DNA of 64,000 nt from Reichenbachiella ulvae (lineage in GTDB: Bacteria > Bacteroidota > Bacteroidia > Cytophagales > Cyclobacteriaceae): positions 2,542,001 through 2,606,000 of the forward strand of contig NZ_JAOYOD010000001.1 of NCBI RefSeq assembly GCF_025833875.1. The letters are read 5' to 3'. This document shows positions 1 to 9,890 of the stretch, piece by piece. A program made the translations under genes and the position numbers. Numbering within the stretch: the stretch's first letter is position 1; each line of letters opens with the position of its first letter. The notes under the pieces are model-generated. The model was not told the origin of the DNA and did not search any database. It worked only from the letters and a program-made list of their open reading frames with translations.

Positions 1-293
1 AGTGGTTCTCAATAATAAAGGCTAGTCGGTCGCTTTATCTGAATAAAACAGCCATTGACTACCGCCCCATTGTACAAGTAATCGACAATCTGGAAAGAAA
101 CTATAAGATGGGAATGATATTCGAATTCAAAGTAGGTAAGGGGAAATTATTGGTATGCACGGCTGACCTCTTTAAAATTCAGGACAAGCCTGAAGCGCGA
201 CAATTGTTCAATTCCATTCTCTCTTACATGGAATCAGAGGTATTTAACCCCAGCTATGAGATCAACAGCAATCAATTAAAAGAGCTGCTGTAA
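1..293 (+). CDS. Glycoside hydrolase family 2 protein, C-terminal fragment
   Basis: The frame is open from base 3 to TAA at 291-293 and gives the last 96 residues of a protein that begins outside the window. The piece with IVQVIDNLERNYK, followed by FEFKVGKGKLLVC, resembles the far C-terminus of large secreted GH2 (beta-galactosidase-type) enzymes of Bacteroidota. No catalytic residue is inside the window, so the activity cannot be read. It converges on the symporter gene at 392 and shares a hairpin terminator with it. A galactan locus lies 10 kb away and such loci often include a GH2 beta-galactosidase, but a link is only inference. Family assignment is moderately sure. Confidence 0.6.
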   Translation, partial: WFSIIKASRSLYLNKTAIDYRPIVQVIDNLERNYKMGMIFEFKVGKGKLLVCTADLFKIQDKPEARQLFNSILSYMESEVFNPSYEINSNQLKELL

Positions 294-312
294 CACAGAT
301 TAATCAATAAAG

Positions 313-350
313 CAATAAGGGTCATAAAGCTAGCTTCATGACCCTTATTG
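313..350. terminator. Bidirectional hairpin terminator
   Basis: A 13-bp perfect inverted repeat (CAATAAGGGTCAT at 313-325 and its complement at 338-350) with a 12-base loop lies between the converging GH2 tail and the symporter large subunit. Its position between two 3' ends fits a shared terminator. Confidence 0.7.
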
Positions 351-391
351 TGAAAGCTGAAAGTGATACTTTTAACATTCCACATTCAAAC

Positions 392-2086
392 TCAATGCGA
401 CTGTGCCTCTCCTGAACCTCTCGGATATCGAATGTCCTCTACCATATCTTGCACTTCCTGAGGAGGAGCCGGATAGAATCTGGCAATACTGAATGAAACG
501 ATAAGGTTCACCACCATAGCCACAGAACCAAAGCCTTCAGGTGAAATTCCAAACCACCAATCTTCTTGTGTTCCGCCTCCTAGATACCCTAGTTTGTATT
601 TAACCATATAGAAAAGCATCAATAAGATACCCACTACCATACCTGCAACAGCACCTTCCTTATTCATGCGCTTGTCAAATATCCCCAGAACAATCACAGG
701 AAAAAAGGATGCCGCAGCTAGTCCAAAAGCCAGGGCAACTGTCGCAGCAACAAAACCCGGGGGATTAATCCCAAAATAGCCTGCTACCAGGACAGCCACA
801 GCAGCACCGATTCGCGCCCACATCAACTCTTCCTTATCTGAAATATCCGGTTTGATTTGCTTCTTGATGAGATCATGAGAAACGCTGGTTGAAATAACCA
901 ATAGCAATCCAGCAGCGGTAGAAAGTGCTGCAGCTAAGCCTCCGGCAGCTACTAATGCAATCACCCAGTTGGGTAATCTAGCTATTTCAGGATTGGCCAG
1001 AACCATGATGTCTCGATCGATGGTCAATTCATTGACTGCTGGATCTGCAACGTACTGAATCAAACCGTCATTGTTTTTGTCTTCGAACTGAATCAATTCT
1101 GTTTCCTCCCAATTGGTAAACCACTCAGGAACTGAAGAATAAGGCTGCTCCGAAACAGTTGTAATCAGATTCGTGCGAGCAAAGGCGGCAATAGCTGGAG
1201 CTGTAGTGTACAAAATTGCGATAAACAATAAGGCCCAACCCGCAGATATCCTGGCATCTTTCACTTTAGGGACAGTGAAGAAACGTACAATCACGTGTGG
1301 CAGACCCGCGGTCCCCATCATCAGAGCCAGCGTGATCGCGCCCACATCCCATCGGGATTTCGATCCTGTAGTATATTCATGAAACCCCAATTCCTCATGC
1401 AGGTTATCCAACTTATCCAAAAGGTAAACTCCAGAACCATCGTTTAGTTTTCCTCCAAAACCTAGCTGTGGCAACCACTCACCGGTCAATTGTATGGATA
1501 TAAAAATTGCCGGAACCATAAAGGCAAATATCAATATACAATATTGGGCTACCTGCGTATACGTGATGCCTTTCATACCGCCAAGAACAGCATAAAAGAA
1601 CACCAGTCCCATACCTATAAAGACGCCAGTATTGATAGGCACTTCAAGAAAGCGCGCAAACACAACGCCTACTCCACGCATCTGCCCAGCGACGTAGGTA
1701 AATGAAACGATAATGGCACAAATCACAGCCACCGTTCTGGCGATATCCGAATAGTACCGATCGCCAATGAAATCAGGAACAGTGAACTTACCAAACTTGC
1801 GGAGATACGGAGCGAGCAACAAGGCCAATAGCACATAGCCTCCAGTCCAACCCATGAGGTAAACACCTCCATCATATCCCATGAAGGAAATCAATCCAGC
1901 CATGGAGATGAAAGATGCGGCTGACATCCAGTCTGCTGCAGTAGCTAAGCCATTAGTAAGTGGGTGAACACCACCACCCGCTACATAAAATTCTTTGGTT
2001 GATCCGGCTCGCGACCAAATCGCAATACCGATGTATAAGGCAAAAGATAGCCCTACAATAATAAATGTCCAGGTTTGAATATCCAT
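392..2086 (-). CDS. Sodium:solute symporter, large subunit (VC_2705-like)
   Basis: A 564-residue integral membrane protein of the SSS family, which couples sodium entry to uptake of a small solute; the acetate permease ActP is the best-known relative. About 13 hydrophobic segments are visible. The family motifs YVAGGGV (about residue 35) and ADWMSAASF (about 52) are present, with hydrophilic insertions near 215-245 and 310-370. The gene starts 4 bases after the stop of a DUF4212 small-subunit gene, the arrangement of the two-component VC_2705 symporter subfamily. The substrate is not readable; a short-chain acid such as acetate is a guess from the family. Complete, ordinary length. Confidence 0.85.
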   Translation of the reverse strand: MDIQTWTFIIVGLSFALYIGIAIWSRAGSTKEFYVAGGGVHPLTNGLATAADWMSAASFISMAGLISFMGYDGGVYLMGWTGGYVLLALLLAPYLRKFGKFTVPDFIGDRYYSDIARTVAVICAIIVSFTYVAGQMRGVGVVFARFLEVPINTGVFIGMGLVFFYAVLGGMKGITYTQVAQYCILIFAFMVPAIFISIQLTGEWLPQLGFGGKLNDGSGVYLLDKLDNLHEELGFHEYTTGSKSRWDVGAITLALMMGTAGLPHVIVRFFTVPKVKDARISAGWALLFIAILYTTAPAIAAFARTNLITTVSEQPYSSVPEWFTNWEETELIQFEDKNNDGLIQYVADPAVNELTIDRDIMVLANPEIARLPNWVIALVAAGGLAAALSTAAGLLLVISTSVSHDLIKKQIKPDISDKEELMWARIGAAVAVLVAGYFGINPPGFVAATVALAFGLAAASFFPVIVLGIFDKRMNKEGAVAGMVVGILLMLFYMVKYKLGYLGGGTQEDWWFGISPEGFGSVAMVVNLIVSFSIARFYPAPPQEVQDMVEDIRYPRGSGEAQSH

Positions 2087-2090
2087 AGCT

Positions 2091-2351
2091 TTAGTTTTCG
2101 TCCAGATCTGAAGTTTTATCCAATCGGTTCATCAACCACACATAGGTGAAGATGAGGACCACAAACACATAAATGGAGCCTTGCTGCGCAAACCAAAATC
2201 CCAATTTGAATCCACCAAATTTGATCTGATTGAGCTCGTCCACCCATATGATACCAAAACCAAAGGATACGATAAACCAAATGGCCAGAAGAATGGCCAA
2301 ATACCGAAGGTTTTGCCTCCAGTATTGCTTGTGTTGTTCTTTCATAGTCAT
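2091..2351 (-). CDS. DUF4212 symporter small subunit
   Basis: An 86-residue protein with two membrane segments, beginning MTMKEQHKQYWRQNLRYL. The sequence WFIVSFGFGIIWVDELN is characteristic of the DUF4212 (sodium-substrate symporter small subunit) family, always found next to a large SSS subunit as here (4-base gap). The frame can be extended 10 residues upstream to an ATG ending at 2381, but family members begin at the MT..QHKQYW stretch, so the inner ATG is chosen. It is the first gene of the pair, and its promoter should lie in the 180-base divergent gap shared with the S9 peptidase gene. Confidence 0.85.
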   Translation of the reverse strand: MTMKEQHKQYWRQNLRYLAILLAIWFIVSFGFGIIWVDELNQIKFGGFKLGFWFAQQGSIYVFVVLIFTYVWLMNRLDKTSDLDEN

Positions 2352-2532
2352 GCTTTTTTTGAACCTTACAATCATGTTCAACCGACAAGATAAGAATTAA
2401 TCACAATCGATTGCAAGTAGAATAGAGGCTAATTTGCCTCCCATGCCCTCATGGAAGAAGCAATCCGTAGAATTAGAAATAGTGATAATAATTTTATAAA
2501 TTGATTGTCAACAACTTAAAACAAATTCTATC

Positions 2533-4464
2533 ATGAAACCCCACCTTAACCTAGCCCTTATATTAGGGCTACTGATCCTACTTGGATGCGAAAAACCAAA
2601 ACCCGAATCACAAAGACCTCCTGAAATTCCAATGGAGGAATTCTTTAAAAATCCTGAATCGTACCGCTTTCGGTTGTCCCCGGATGGTACTTCACTTTCT
2701 TTTCTCACAACCTACAACAAGCGTCTCAATATTCATGTAAAGGATCTGGCAACCGGAGACACCATTCGAGTTACTTCAGATACAGCTCGTGACATCAGAA
2801 TGTATGCCTGGGCTAACAATAATCAACTCATCTATTTTCAAGATACCGGAGGCGATGAAAATTTCCAGCTTTTTGCTGCGGACAAGACGGGTGACAATGT
2901 TACCGCTTTGACCAATTTCGAAGGGGTGAGAACTCAGCTCATTGACGACCTACCGGACTTACCCCAAGAAATAATCATTGAAATGAACAAAGAAAACCCT
3001 CAGGTTTTTGATCCCTATAGAATTAACATTGTGACTGGCGAACTCACAAAACTAGCTGCAAACCCTGGCGATATTACGGAATGGTTCACGGATCACGAAG
3101 GTAAGCTCAGGCTCGCAATCAAGACAGATGGAGTCAACCAAACCTTTCTTTATAGACCTACAGAAGAGGATGAATTCGAAGAGATCATGTCCATTACCTT
3201 CAAAGACACATTTGCTCCGATGTTCTTTACCTTCGACAACAAAAACCTATATGCTCTATCCAATCTGGGCCGGAACACAACAGCTGTAGTAGAATTTGAT
3301 CTTGAAACCAAGACAGAAAAAGCACTCCTATATGAAAATCCCGACTATGATGTCACCGATCTATCGTATTCCAGAAAACGAAAAGTATTGTCAAATGCAA
3401 TGTTCGAAGCAGACAGGGTCGGTTACTATTTTTTCGATGATCAAACCAAAAAAATGTACGAAGCGATCAATAATGGAATTGAGGGAGATCTGGACATCTA
3501 CGTTTTGGCCTCCACCAAAGCGGAAGATAAATTCATGTTTGTCACTGAATCCGATCGAACAGGAACGATCTATTATACTTATGACATGGCTGATGAGCAG
3601 ATAGAGCTAGTTGCTAACACCAGGCCCTGGATCAACCCTGAAAATATGGCATCAGTCAAACCTATCCAATACCAATCTAGGGACGGTTTGACAATCAATG
3701 GATACCTAACCCTTCCAACAGGCATAGAGCCTAAGAACCTACCAGTGGTGGTTCATCCACATGGAGGCCCGTGGGCCAGAGACAGCTGGGGATACAATCC
3801 AGAACTTCAATTCCTCGCCAATCGTGGCTATGCAGTCCTACAAATGAACTTTAGGGGTTCTACAGGTTACGGCAAGGAGTTCTGGATGAAGTCATTCAAA
3901 CAATGGGGTAGAACCATGCAAAATGACATCACAGATGGTACAAAATACTTAATCGATCAGGGAATCGCTGATCCCGAACGAATAGCTATATACGGTGGTA
4001 GTTATGGAGGATATGCTACACTGGCTGGCGTGACTCTTACGCCCGATCTGTACGCTGCAGGTATCGATTATGTGGGCGTATCTAATATGTTCACCTTTAT
4101 GAATACCATCCCACCCTATTGGGAACCTTTCCGCGATATGTTTTACGAAATGGTAGGTGATCCCACAGATGCACAAGATAGTGTGATGTTGAGAGAGGTT
4201 TCTCCCGTGTTTTTGGCAGACAGTATCAAAGTGCCCATGCTAATTGCACAGGGAGCAAAGGATCCTAGAGTCAACATTGCTGAGTCTGATCAGATTGTCG
4301 AAGCACTCAAAGACAACATGGTAGAAGTAGACTACATCGTCAAAGAAAATGAAGGGCACGGTTTCAGTAATGAAGAAAACCGATTCGAATTTTATCAGGC
4401 CATGGAAACCTTTTTGGACAAACACATTGGAGAAAAGATGGAAATAGACAAATCCGAAATGTAA
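2533..4464 (+). CDS. S9 family prolyl oligopeptidase-like lipoprotein peptidase
   Basis: A 643-residue serine peptidase of the S9 (dipeptidyl/acylaminoacyl peptidase) type. Residues 1-18 form a lipoprotein signal peptide with lipobox LLGC and modified Cys19, so it is probably anchored in the envelope. Residues about 40-375 look like the WD/TolB-type beta-propeller that filters substrates. The C-terminal alpha/beta hydrolase carries the nucleophile in GGSYGGY (Ser490), Asp577 in KDPRVN and His609 in EGHGF. All three catalytic residues are present. It is a monocistronic gene facing the M16 peptidase gene, with a strong shared terminator. The exact substrate (peptide amino-end dipeptides or acyl-peptides) is not determined by sequence. 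Confidence 0.9.
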   Translation: MKPHLNLALILGLLILLGCEKPKPESQRPPEIPMEEFFKNPESYRFRLSPDGTSLSFLTTYNKRLNIHVKDLATGDTIRVTSDTARDIRMYAWANNNQLIYFQDTGGDENFQLFAADKTGDNVTALTNFEGVRTQLIDDLPDLPQEIIIEMNKENPQVFDPYRINIVTGELTKLAANPGDITEWFTDHEGKLRLAIKTDGVNQTFLYRPTEEDEFEEIMSITFKDTFAPMFFTFDNKNLYALSNLGRNTTAVVEFDLETKTEKALLYENPDYDVTDLSYSRKRKVLSNAMFEADRVGYYFFDDQTKKMYEAINNGIEGDLDIYVLASTKAEDKFMFVTESDRTGTIYYTYDMADEQIELVANTRPWINPENMASVKPIQYQSRDGLTINGYLTLPTGIEPKNLPVVVHPHGGPWARDSWGYNPELQFLANRGYAVLQMNFRGSTGYGKEFWMKSFKQWGRTMQNDITDGTKYLIDQGIADPERIAIYGGSYGGYATLAGVTLTPDLYAAGIDYVGVSNMFTFMNTIPPYWEPFRDMFYEMVGDPTDAQDSVMLREVSPVFLADSIKVPMLIAQGAKDPRVNIAESDQIVEALKDNMVEVDYIVKENEGHGFSNEENRFEFYQAMETFLDKHIGEKMEIDKSEM

Positions 4465-4472
4465 GTTTAATT

Positions 4473-4518
4473 GGTACCGTCTCAATTGAATCTACTTTAG
4501 AGCATTTGAGACGGTACC
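4473..4518. terminator. Bidirectional hairpin terminator
   Basis: A perfect 13-bp inverted repeat (GGTACCGTCTCAA at 4473-4485, complement at 4506-4518) sits between the 3' ends of the converging S9 and M16 peptidase genes. Confidence 0.7.
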
Positions 4519-4524
4519 TTTAAC

Positions 4525-7383
4525 TTACTTATTCATATCAATTTTGTTGTCCTCGATAATGGCTCCTTTTTCGTCCACATCTATTACTTCATATCCCAGG
4601 GCTTCTAAATTGGAACGATGACTGGCTGCATCTCCTACCACCAGGATATAGAACGAATCATCTTTCAAGTGCTTCTTGGCCAACTTATCAATTTCCTTCT
4701 TGGTAATTTTCTCTACGATTTCATTTTGCTCATCTACAAAACTCTTGTCCAGATCATAGTGATTGATGCGTCGTAAGAATCGTGCTTTTTGACTTGGTGT
4801 CTCATAGCTTCTGGCATCTCTCTGGCCGATTGCCTTTTTCATAAAATTCAACTCAGCCTCTGTAATCCCACCTTCTTTGAAACCTGAAATTTCTTTCATC
4901 ATTTCAAAAACAGCACTATCCGTAGCATCCGCCTTCACTCCTGCCTGAGCGCGATATGGTCCAGGCTCATCTGAGCTATCAAAATAGGACCAGGCGCCAT
5001 AGGTCCACCCTTTGTCTTCTCTCAGGTTCAAATTGATACGGCTATTGAAAGCGCCTCCTAAAGTGTAGTTCATCAGATACGCTCTGTAATATTCGCCTGT
5101 CGCATCATAAGTCATATCCGTCACATATCCCACTCTGATTTCAGATTGGGGCGCATCCTTTTTGTCTACTAAATATATCTTAGTTTTATCAGTGTCTGGT
5201 GCCTTTGGCAATTCCGGCATCCTCACCATTTTGGACTCCCATGATTTAAGGAAAGACAAACTTGAATTAACTTCTTTTTGAGTCACATCACCGACAACAA
5301 CCAATTCCGATATAGATGGCGAGTAATAACTGTTGTAGAAGTTTTTGACGTCTTCTAAGGTAATACTGCTCACCGTTTCTTCTATTCCACTTGCAGGGAC
5401 AGAAAATATATGCTCATCTCCATATAGTAAGCGGCCAAATACCTGATCGGCAATCGCCCCAGGATCTTTTCTGGATGCCTTGATATTTTCCAATTGCTGA
5501 TTCTTCACTCTGTCAAAATCTGATTCAGTGAAAGCGGGTCGCTTCAATATTTCCTCTGCCAACTCCAGCGTTCTTGGCAAATGCTTGGTCAAAGTACTGA
5601 TGCTCATGGTAGTCGCTTCATCGCCGCAAGAAACATTGACAGAAGAGCCAATCATCCTCAATTCTTCTTGAATCTGCTCTGAACTATAATTCTCTGTTGA
5701 CTCATTCATCATACTTGCTGTCAACTGAGCCAATCCTGATTTAGTAGGCGCGAAAGCATCCATCTTGTGACCGCCATTGATCGTCAATTGGAAAGTTACC
5801 GTTGGAATCTCATTGGACTCAGTAGCTATTACCTCGATCCCGTTATCCAATTTTTCTTTCCAAAAATCAGGTACCTTAATCGAAGGATTTGGTCCTAATG
5901 GAGGACGCTTGCTTCTGTCAAACTTATCCCCTTCTGGACGCGTATAGCTAAGACCAGAATAATCTGTAGTCGGGAATGGATTATCCCCTTCCATTGGTAT
6001 TTCGTAATTATCAGGTTTTGCAGTAGGTGTGTTTTCATCCGGCACCACGCTCAAAATAACAGATGGCTGGTCCTTGATGTATTTGTTAAACACACGCATG
6101 ACATCCTCTTTGGTCAGGCTCAGATAACGATCCAAATCATATTTGATGCCGTTTGGATCATTTCTGAAAGTTTCGTAGTTGGCCAATTGACCTACCTTAC
6201 CACTTACACTTGCCAAACCATTGACCATATCCGCTTCACGATTGGCCTTGAATTTTTGGATATCTGCATCTGTCACACCATTTTCAGCAAACTCTTCAAG
6301 AATGGTTCTCATTTCAGCCTCGAACCCTGCCAGTGTCTGACCAGGAAATGGTAATACAAACATGGTAAATTCACCTCCTAATTCGCTACATGGATGAAAT
6401 ACTGAAGCCTGAATCGCCTTCTGTGTCATCACAAACTTCTTATAGAAATAGGAACTTCTTCCGGTCCCCAAAATCTCTGACAAACAATCCAATGCTGCCT
6501 CATCTGGATGAAAAATCGGAACCGTAGGATAGGTAAACATCAAGGCAGGGAAGCGAATATTAGTATCTACATAAGACACGTATCGATCTCCCTCTAGTTC
6601 TGGGCGATCCAGTTTCATAGGCTCTACTTCTGGTCCTCTGGGGATTACACCAAAGTATTTCTCCACCATGGCAATGACTTGCTCTGAATCTACATCACCA
6701 CCTACGGTTAAAGTAGCATTGTTTGGACCATACCATCTCATGAAGAATTTCTTCAGATCATCTACATTCACACGATCCAAATCTTCTAGTCGACCAATCG
6801 TCAACCATGAGTAAGGGTGGCCATAGGGGTACAATGCACCCGCATTGACTTCTCTCCATCGACCATACGGACGGTTATCGTAGTTTTGTCCCTTTTCATT
6901 CTTTACGGTCGCACGTTGTACTTCGAATTTCTTTTGTGTCACTGCATCAAGGAAAAAACCCATACGGTCAGCTTCAAGCCACAGCATGGTTTCCAGTTGA
7001 TTACTTGGCACAGTTTCGAAATAATTAGTTCTGTCTCGGTTGGTCGTCCCGTTTAGGGTACCTCCTGATTCTGTTACGATAGAAAAATGCTCCTCATCGG
7101 CCACATTTTCAGACCCCTGAAACATCATATGCTCAAAAAAGTGTGCAAAACCTGACTTATTGATTTCCTCTCTCGCAGATCCTACATGGTAGGTCACATC
7201 TACGTGTACCAATGGATCGGAATGATCCTCATGAATGATCAATGTCAAGCCATTGTCTAGTTCATATTTGGCATATGGAATGACCAGCTCATCACCAGTC
7301 TTTTCTACCTTCTCAATTAATTTAGTCTGTGCAAACGCGGCGGTAGTAACCAGCATCGACAGCACAAAGATTAGTTTTTTCAT
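4525..7383 (-). CDS. M16 family (pitrilysin-type) zinc metallopeptidase
   Basis: A 952-residue secreted protein with a signal peptide (residues 1-18, cut after AFA). It has two tandem M16 units. The first carries the inverted zinc motif HFFEH (His81, Glu84, His85). The second, from about residue 510, keeps the fold-type sequence but not the HxxEH motif, as is usual for the inactive half of a fused M16 clamshell. Length fits the fused bacterial M16 class. M16 enzymes degrade peptides held in a closed chamber, here probably periplasmic. Monocistronic, and separated from the next gene upstream by about 160 bases. Confidence 0.9.
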   Translation of the reverse strand: MKKLIFVLSMLVTTAAFAQTKLIEKVEKTGDELVIPYAKYELDNGLTLIIHEDHSDPLVHVDVTYHVGSAREEINKSGFAHFFEHMMFQGSENVADEEHFSIVTESGGTLNGTTNRDRTNYFETVPSNQLETMLWLEADRMGFFLDAVTQKKFEVQRATVKNEKGQNYDNRPYGRWREVNAGALYPYGHPYSWLTIGRLEDLDRVNVDDLKKFFMRWYGPNNATLTVGGDVDSEQVIAMVEKYFGVIPRGPEVEPMKLDRPELEGDRYVSYVDTNIRFPALMFTYPTVPIFHPDEAALDCLSEILGTGRSSYFYKKFVMTQKAIQASVFHPCSELGGEFTMFVLPFPGQTLAGFEAEMRTILEEFAENGVTDADIQKFKANREADMVNGLASVSGKVGQLANYETFRNDPNGIKYDLDRYLSLTKEDVMRVFNKYIKDQPSVILSVVPDENTPTAKPDNYEIPMEGDNPFPTTDYSGLSYTRPEGDKFDRSKRPPLGPNPSIKVPDFWKEKLDNGIEVIATESNEIPTVTFQLTINGGHKMDAFAPTKSGLAQLTASMMNESTENYSSEQIQEELRMIGSSVNVSCGDEATTMSISTLTKHLPRTLELAEEILKRPAFTESDFDRVKNQQLENIKASRKDPGAIADQVFGRLLYGDEHIFSVPASGIEETVSSITLEDVKNFYNSYYSPSISELVVVGDVTQKEVNSSLSFLKSWESKMVRMPELPKAPDTDKTKIYLVDKKDAPQSEIRVGYVTDMTYDATGEYYRAYLMNYTLGGAFNSRINLNLREDKGWTYGAWSYFDSSDEPGPYRAQAGVKADATDSAVFEMMKEISGFKEGGITEAELNFMKKAIGQRDARSYETPSQKARFLRRINHYDLDKSFVDEQNEIVEKITKKEIDKLAKKHLKDDSFYILVVGDAASHRSNLEALGYEVIDVDEKGAIIEDNKIDMNK

Positions 7384-7542
7384 AATGGATAATTTGTGGT
7401 TGAATCAAACTACATATTTGACCTTAATGGTAATTTGTTTATTTCAACCGAATAAAAAAAGGGACTTACGGTCTAAGGTACGATTGTAAATATCAGTGGA
7501 GATATTTTTATATGTGTGGCAATATGAATTTATCAAGCTCTG

Positions 7543-8640
7543 CTACCACAATCCTTTAGAGGCGAGCTTTACCTTGATTTTGGCAAATCCTTTGAAAACA
7601 AAAAGAAGAGCAGAAAAGAATAGAACAACTACACCCAGACCAAAAAGATAGAATGGGCTAACAAAAACTTGATCAAATGTAAAAACGGCCAAAACAATCA
7701 GTGTCGAAAAAGGTAGTGAACATGCCAAAACAGAAAGTGCCAAATTGATATCAAAGGTCTTCTTGCTTTCCTCTTCCTGATGACTATCCAATGCGGTCAT
7801 ATGCGCAAATGGCCAAAAGCTAACCGCACTCTGTGGAAAGACGATAACTAGAAGCATCATGGGCAAGGATAGTTGTGGCATGAAATAAATCACTGCTGCA
7901 GAGAGACAAAATGTAATCCCAGATCGCCAACCTAGTAAGGACAAGATGAGTGGCAATTCCTTCCACTTGATCTTTACTGCCAATCCTATAAATAACAATA
8001 TCAAAGGCATCATCAAAGAACTCAATCTTAGGATTGTATTTTCCAAAAACACTGGAAATGAACTTAAAGTCACTCCCAAACTCAGGAGCACGATCGCCAG
8101 AACAATGACCAAGTTGATCGGTTCATTGAGCATCGTCAAGACCAACTTTTTGAATTGCCCCCTCTTACTATTTGACTCCTTAGACGCATTCATTTTAGTA
8201 TACCAGTGCAAAGCCAATGCGTAAAGGAAAATCAACACAAAAAACTTATTGCCCACATCGGCCAGGGCAGCCAAAGCCAGCACATCATCTCCGGCAAACT
8301 CTGCTATAAAAGGGAAGCAAGACAAACCGGGGGCTAAGGAAGGTAAAAGCATCAGCAAGGTTCGATGAGTGGGACTGTGCTGCGGAAGCCCCATGATAGG
8401 CAGCAGGAAATGCGCCATCACTAGCATGATGAGGTTAAATCCCAATGCTATCACAGGCAACAGCAACAGATCAAATGTTAGCTCTATCTTCAGCAGTGCA
8501 ACAAATATGGTAGCAGGTAATGCCACACTCAAAATCAGGATCTTGATACCTTTTACATTCTCCCCTACCTTCTTTTGCAACAGAAGCCCTATGATGATCA
8601 ATGACAACAAAGCCATCGTCTTCTGAATCACTAAATCCAT
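7543..8640 (-). CDS. AEC-family (auxin efflux carrier-like) permease
   Basis: A 365-residue membrane protein with about ten hydrophobic segments in two halves, separated near residues 150-165 by a charged loop (KMNASKESNSKRGQFKK). The N-terminal half (about 25-50: KKVGENVKG.KILILSVALPATIF) resembles the membrane transport protein / auxin efflux carrier family. Bacterial relatives are malate or other organic anion transporters, but the substrate here cannot be read. No clear partner gene: the aminotransferase upstream is separated by a hairpin, so they are probably separate units. Family call is fairly sure, function is not. Confidence 0.65.
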   Translation of the reverse strand: MDLVIQKTMALLSLIIIGLLLQKKVGENVKGIKILILSVALPATIFVALLKIELTFDLLLLPVIALGFNLIMLVMAHFLLPIMGLPQHSPTHRTLLMLLPSLAPGLSCFPFIAEFAGDDVLALAALADVGNKFFVLIFLYALALHWYTKMNASKESNSKRGQFKKLVLTMLNEPINLVIVLAIVLLSLGVTLSSFPVFLENTILRLSSLMMPLILLFIGLAVKIKWKELPLILSLLGWRSGITFCLSAAVIYFMPQLSLPMMLLVIVFPQSAVSFWPFAHMTALDSHQEEESKKTFDINLALSVLACSLPFSTLIVLAVFTFDQVFVSPFYLFGLGVVVLFFSALLFVFKGFAKIKVKLASKGLW

Positions 8641-8675
8641 CTACTCGAATTGAAAATTAAGAATTGATCAAATAG

Positions 8676-8695
8676 GCCCCGAAATACATCGGGGC
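8676..8695 (-). terminator. Hairpin terminator of the aminotransferase gene
   Basis: Inverted repeat GCCCCGA (8676-8682) / TCGGGGC (8689-8695) starts 10 bases beyond the stop of the aminotransferase gene on the minus strand. The following U-run on that strand is weak, so this is a moderate call. Confidence 0.5.
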
Positions 8696-8705
8696 TTTCC
8701 TTCTC

Positions 8706-9890
8706 TTAGGCTGTAACCTTTTTGAATGCACCTACGAATTGCTTCATTTCGTCCATGGTACCCATACTGACTCTGCACCATTTTTGACCCATGAATTCGA
8801 AAGCTCGCACCAGAACTCCCTCGGCCTGCATGGCACTGAGATACTCTTGTCCATCCATTTCGATAGGAAAAATCACGAAGCTGGTATAGGATGGCACATA
8901 TTTGATCCCCATCTTCTTCAATTCACCACAGACATATTCCCGGGTTTCAGTATTTAAATCTTTGGATTTTTTGATAAAGGCTGAATCGTCAAGTGCTGCG
9001 GTAGCAGCATATACGGATGGGTAAGAGATGCCCATTCCTCCTCGTGTAATTTTAGACAATCTGGCCATGGTCTCAGTCAGTCCTACGCCATATCCTACAC
9101 GTAGCCCAGCCATTCCATAGATTTTAGAAAAGGTCCTTGCGACTATTACATTTTTACCTCTTGCAACCAGATCAACCATGCTTTTCTTCTCGGGTTCGTC
9201 CAGAAAATCCAGGTAAGCTTCATCCACAAATACCGGCACTCTATCAGAAACTCGTGAACAAAAATCTCTCAACTCATCAAAATCGGTTAAGCTACCAGTA
9301 GGGTTGTTTGGGTTGCAGATATAAACCAGCTTAGTATCCGCATCGATGGCCTTTTCCATGGCCTTCAGATCATGCGACCAGTCTTTTTTCAGCGGGACAC
9401 CTTTCCATGTCGCTCCGATGGCTTCTGCCACCTTCATCATCGACATATAAGAGGGATCCGCCGATACGATGTTGCCCCCTTCCAGAAAGAATACCATGCC
9501 CACCTTCTCCAAAATATCAGAAGAGCCGGGGCCCATTAAGATATTTTCGGCTGTCACTCCCTCCTTTGCAGCTATCTTATCGATCAAAGCAAACAATTCT
9601 GACCAGGCATATCGATTACCAGAAGCAGCCGCTTTGGTAAAGGCTTCCAGTCCCATCGGTGAGGGGCCATATGGGTTTTCATTGGCCATCAACCTGGCCA
9701 ATGCCAGATTACGATCTATCTTTATTTGTGGAACAAATTCCTTGAAAAATGGGCTATATTGAAAATCACCATTGGCATCAGGTGATATCGAAACACGCGG
9801 GGTTTCACTGTAGGACAAATGAGGAGCTATAGCCATTCCTCCTATTGTCATCAAACTAGTCTTTAGCCAATCTCTTCTATTCGCTTTCAT
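8706..9890 (-). CDS. Tat-exported HisC-like PLP aminotransferase
   Basis: A 394-residue fold-type I aminotransferase similar to histidinol-phosphate aminotransferase. Visible landmarks are NPNNPTG (from Asn193), the PLP-contacting DEAYLDF (Asp223, Tyr226), and the PLP lysine in FSKIYGMAGLR (Lys256). Unlike cytosolic HisC, it begins with a twin-arginine signal (NRRDWLK at residues 4-10, then a hydrophobic stretch to about 28), so it should be folded with PLP in the cytoplasm and exported. No other his genes are near, which argues against a role in histidine synthesis. Its substrate in the envelope is unknown. A hairpin terminator follows. Confidence 0.85.
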   Translation of the reverse strand: MKANRRDWLKTSLMTIGGMAIAPHLSYSETPRVSISPDANGDFQYSPFFKEFVPQIKIDRNLALARLMANENPYGPSPMGLEAFTKAAASGNRYAWSELFALIDKIAAKEGVTAENILMGPGSSDILEKVGMVFFLEGGNIVSADPSYMSMMKVAEAIGATWKGVPLKKDWSHDLKAMEKAIDADTKLVYICNPNNPTGSLTDFDELRDFCSRVSDRVPVFVDEAYLDFLDEPEKKSMVDLVARGKNVIVARTFSKIYGMAGLRVGYGVGLTETMARLSKITRGGMGISYPSVYAATAALDDSAFIKKSKDLNTETREYVCGELKKMGIKYVPSYTSFVIFPIEMDGQEYLSAMQAEGVLVRAFEFMGQKWCRVSMGTMDEMKQFVGAFKKVTA

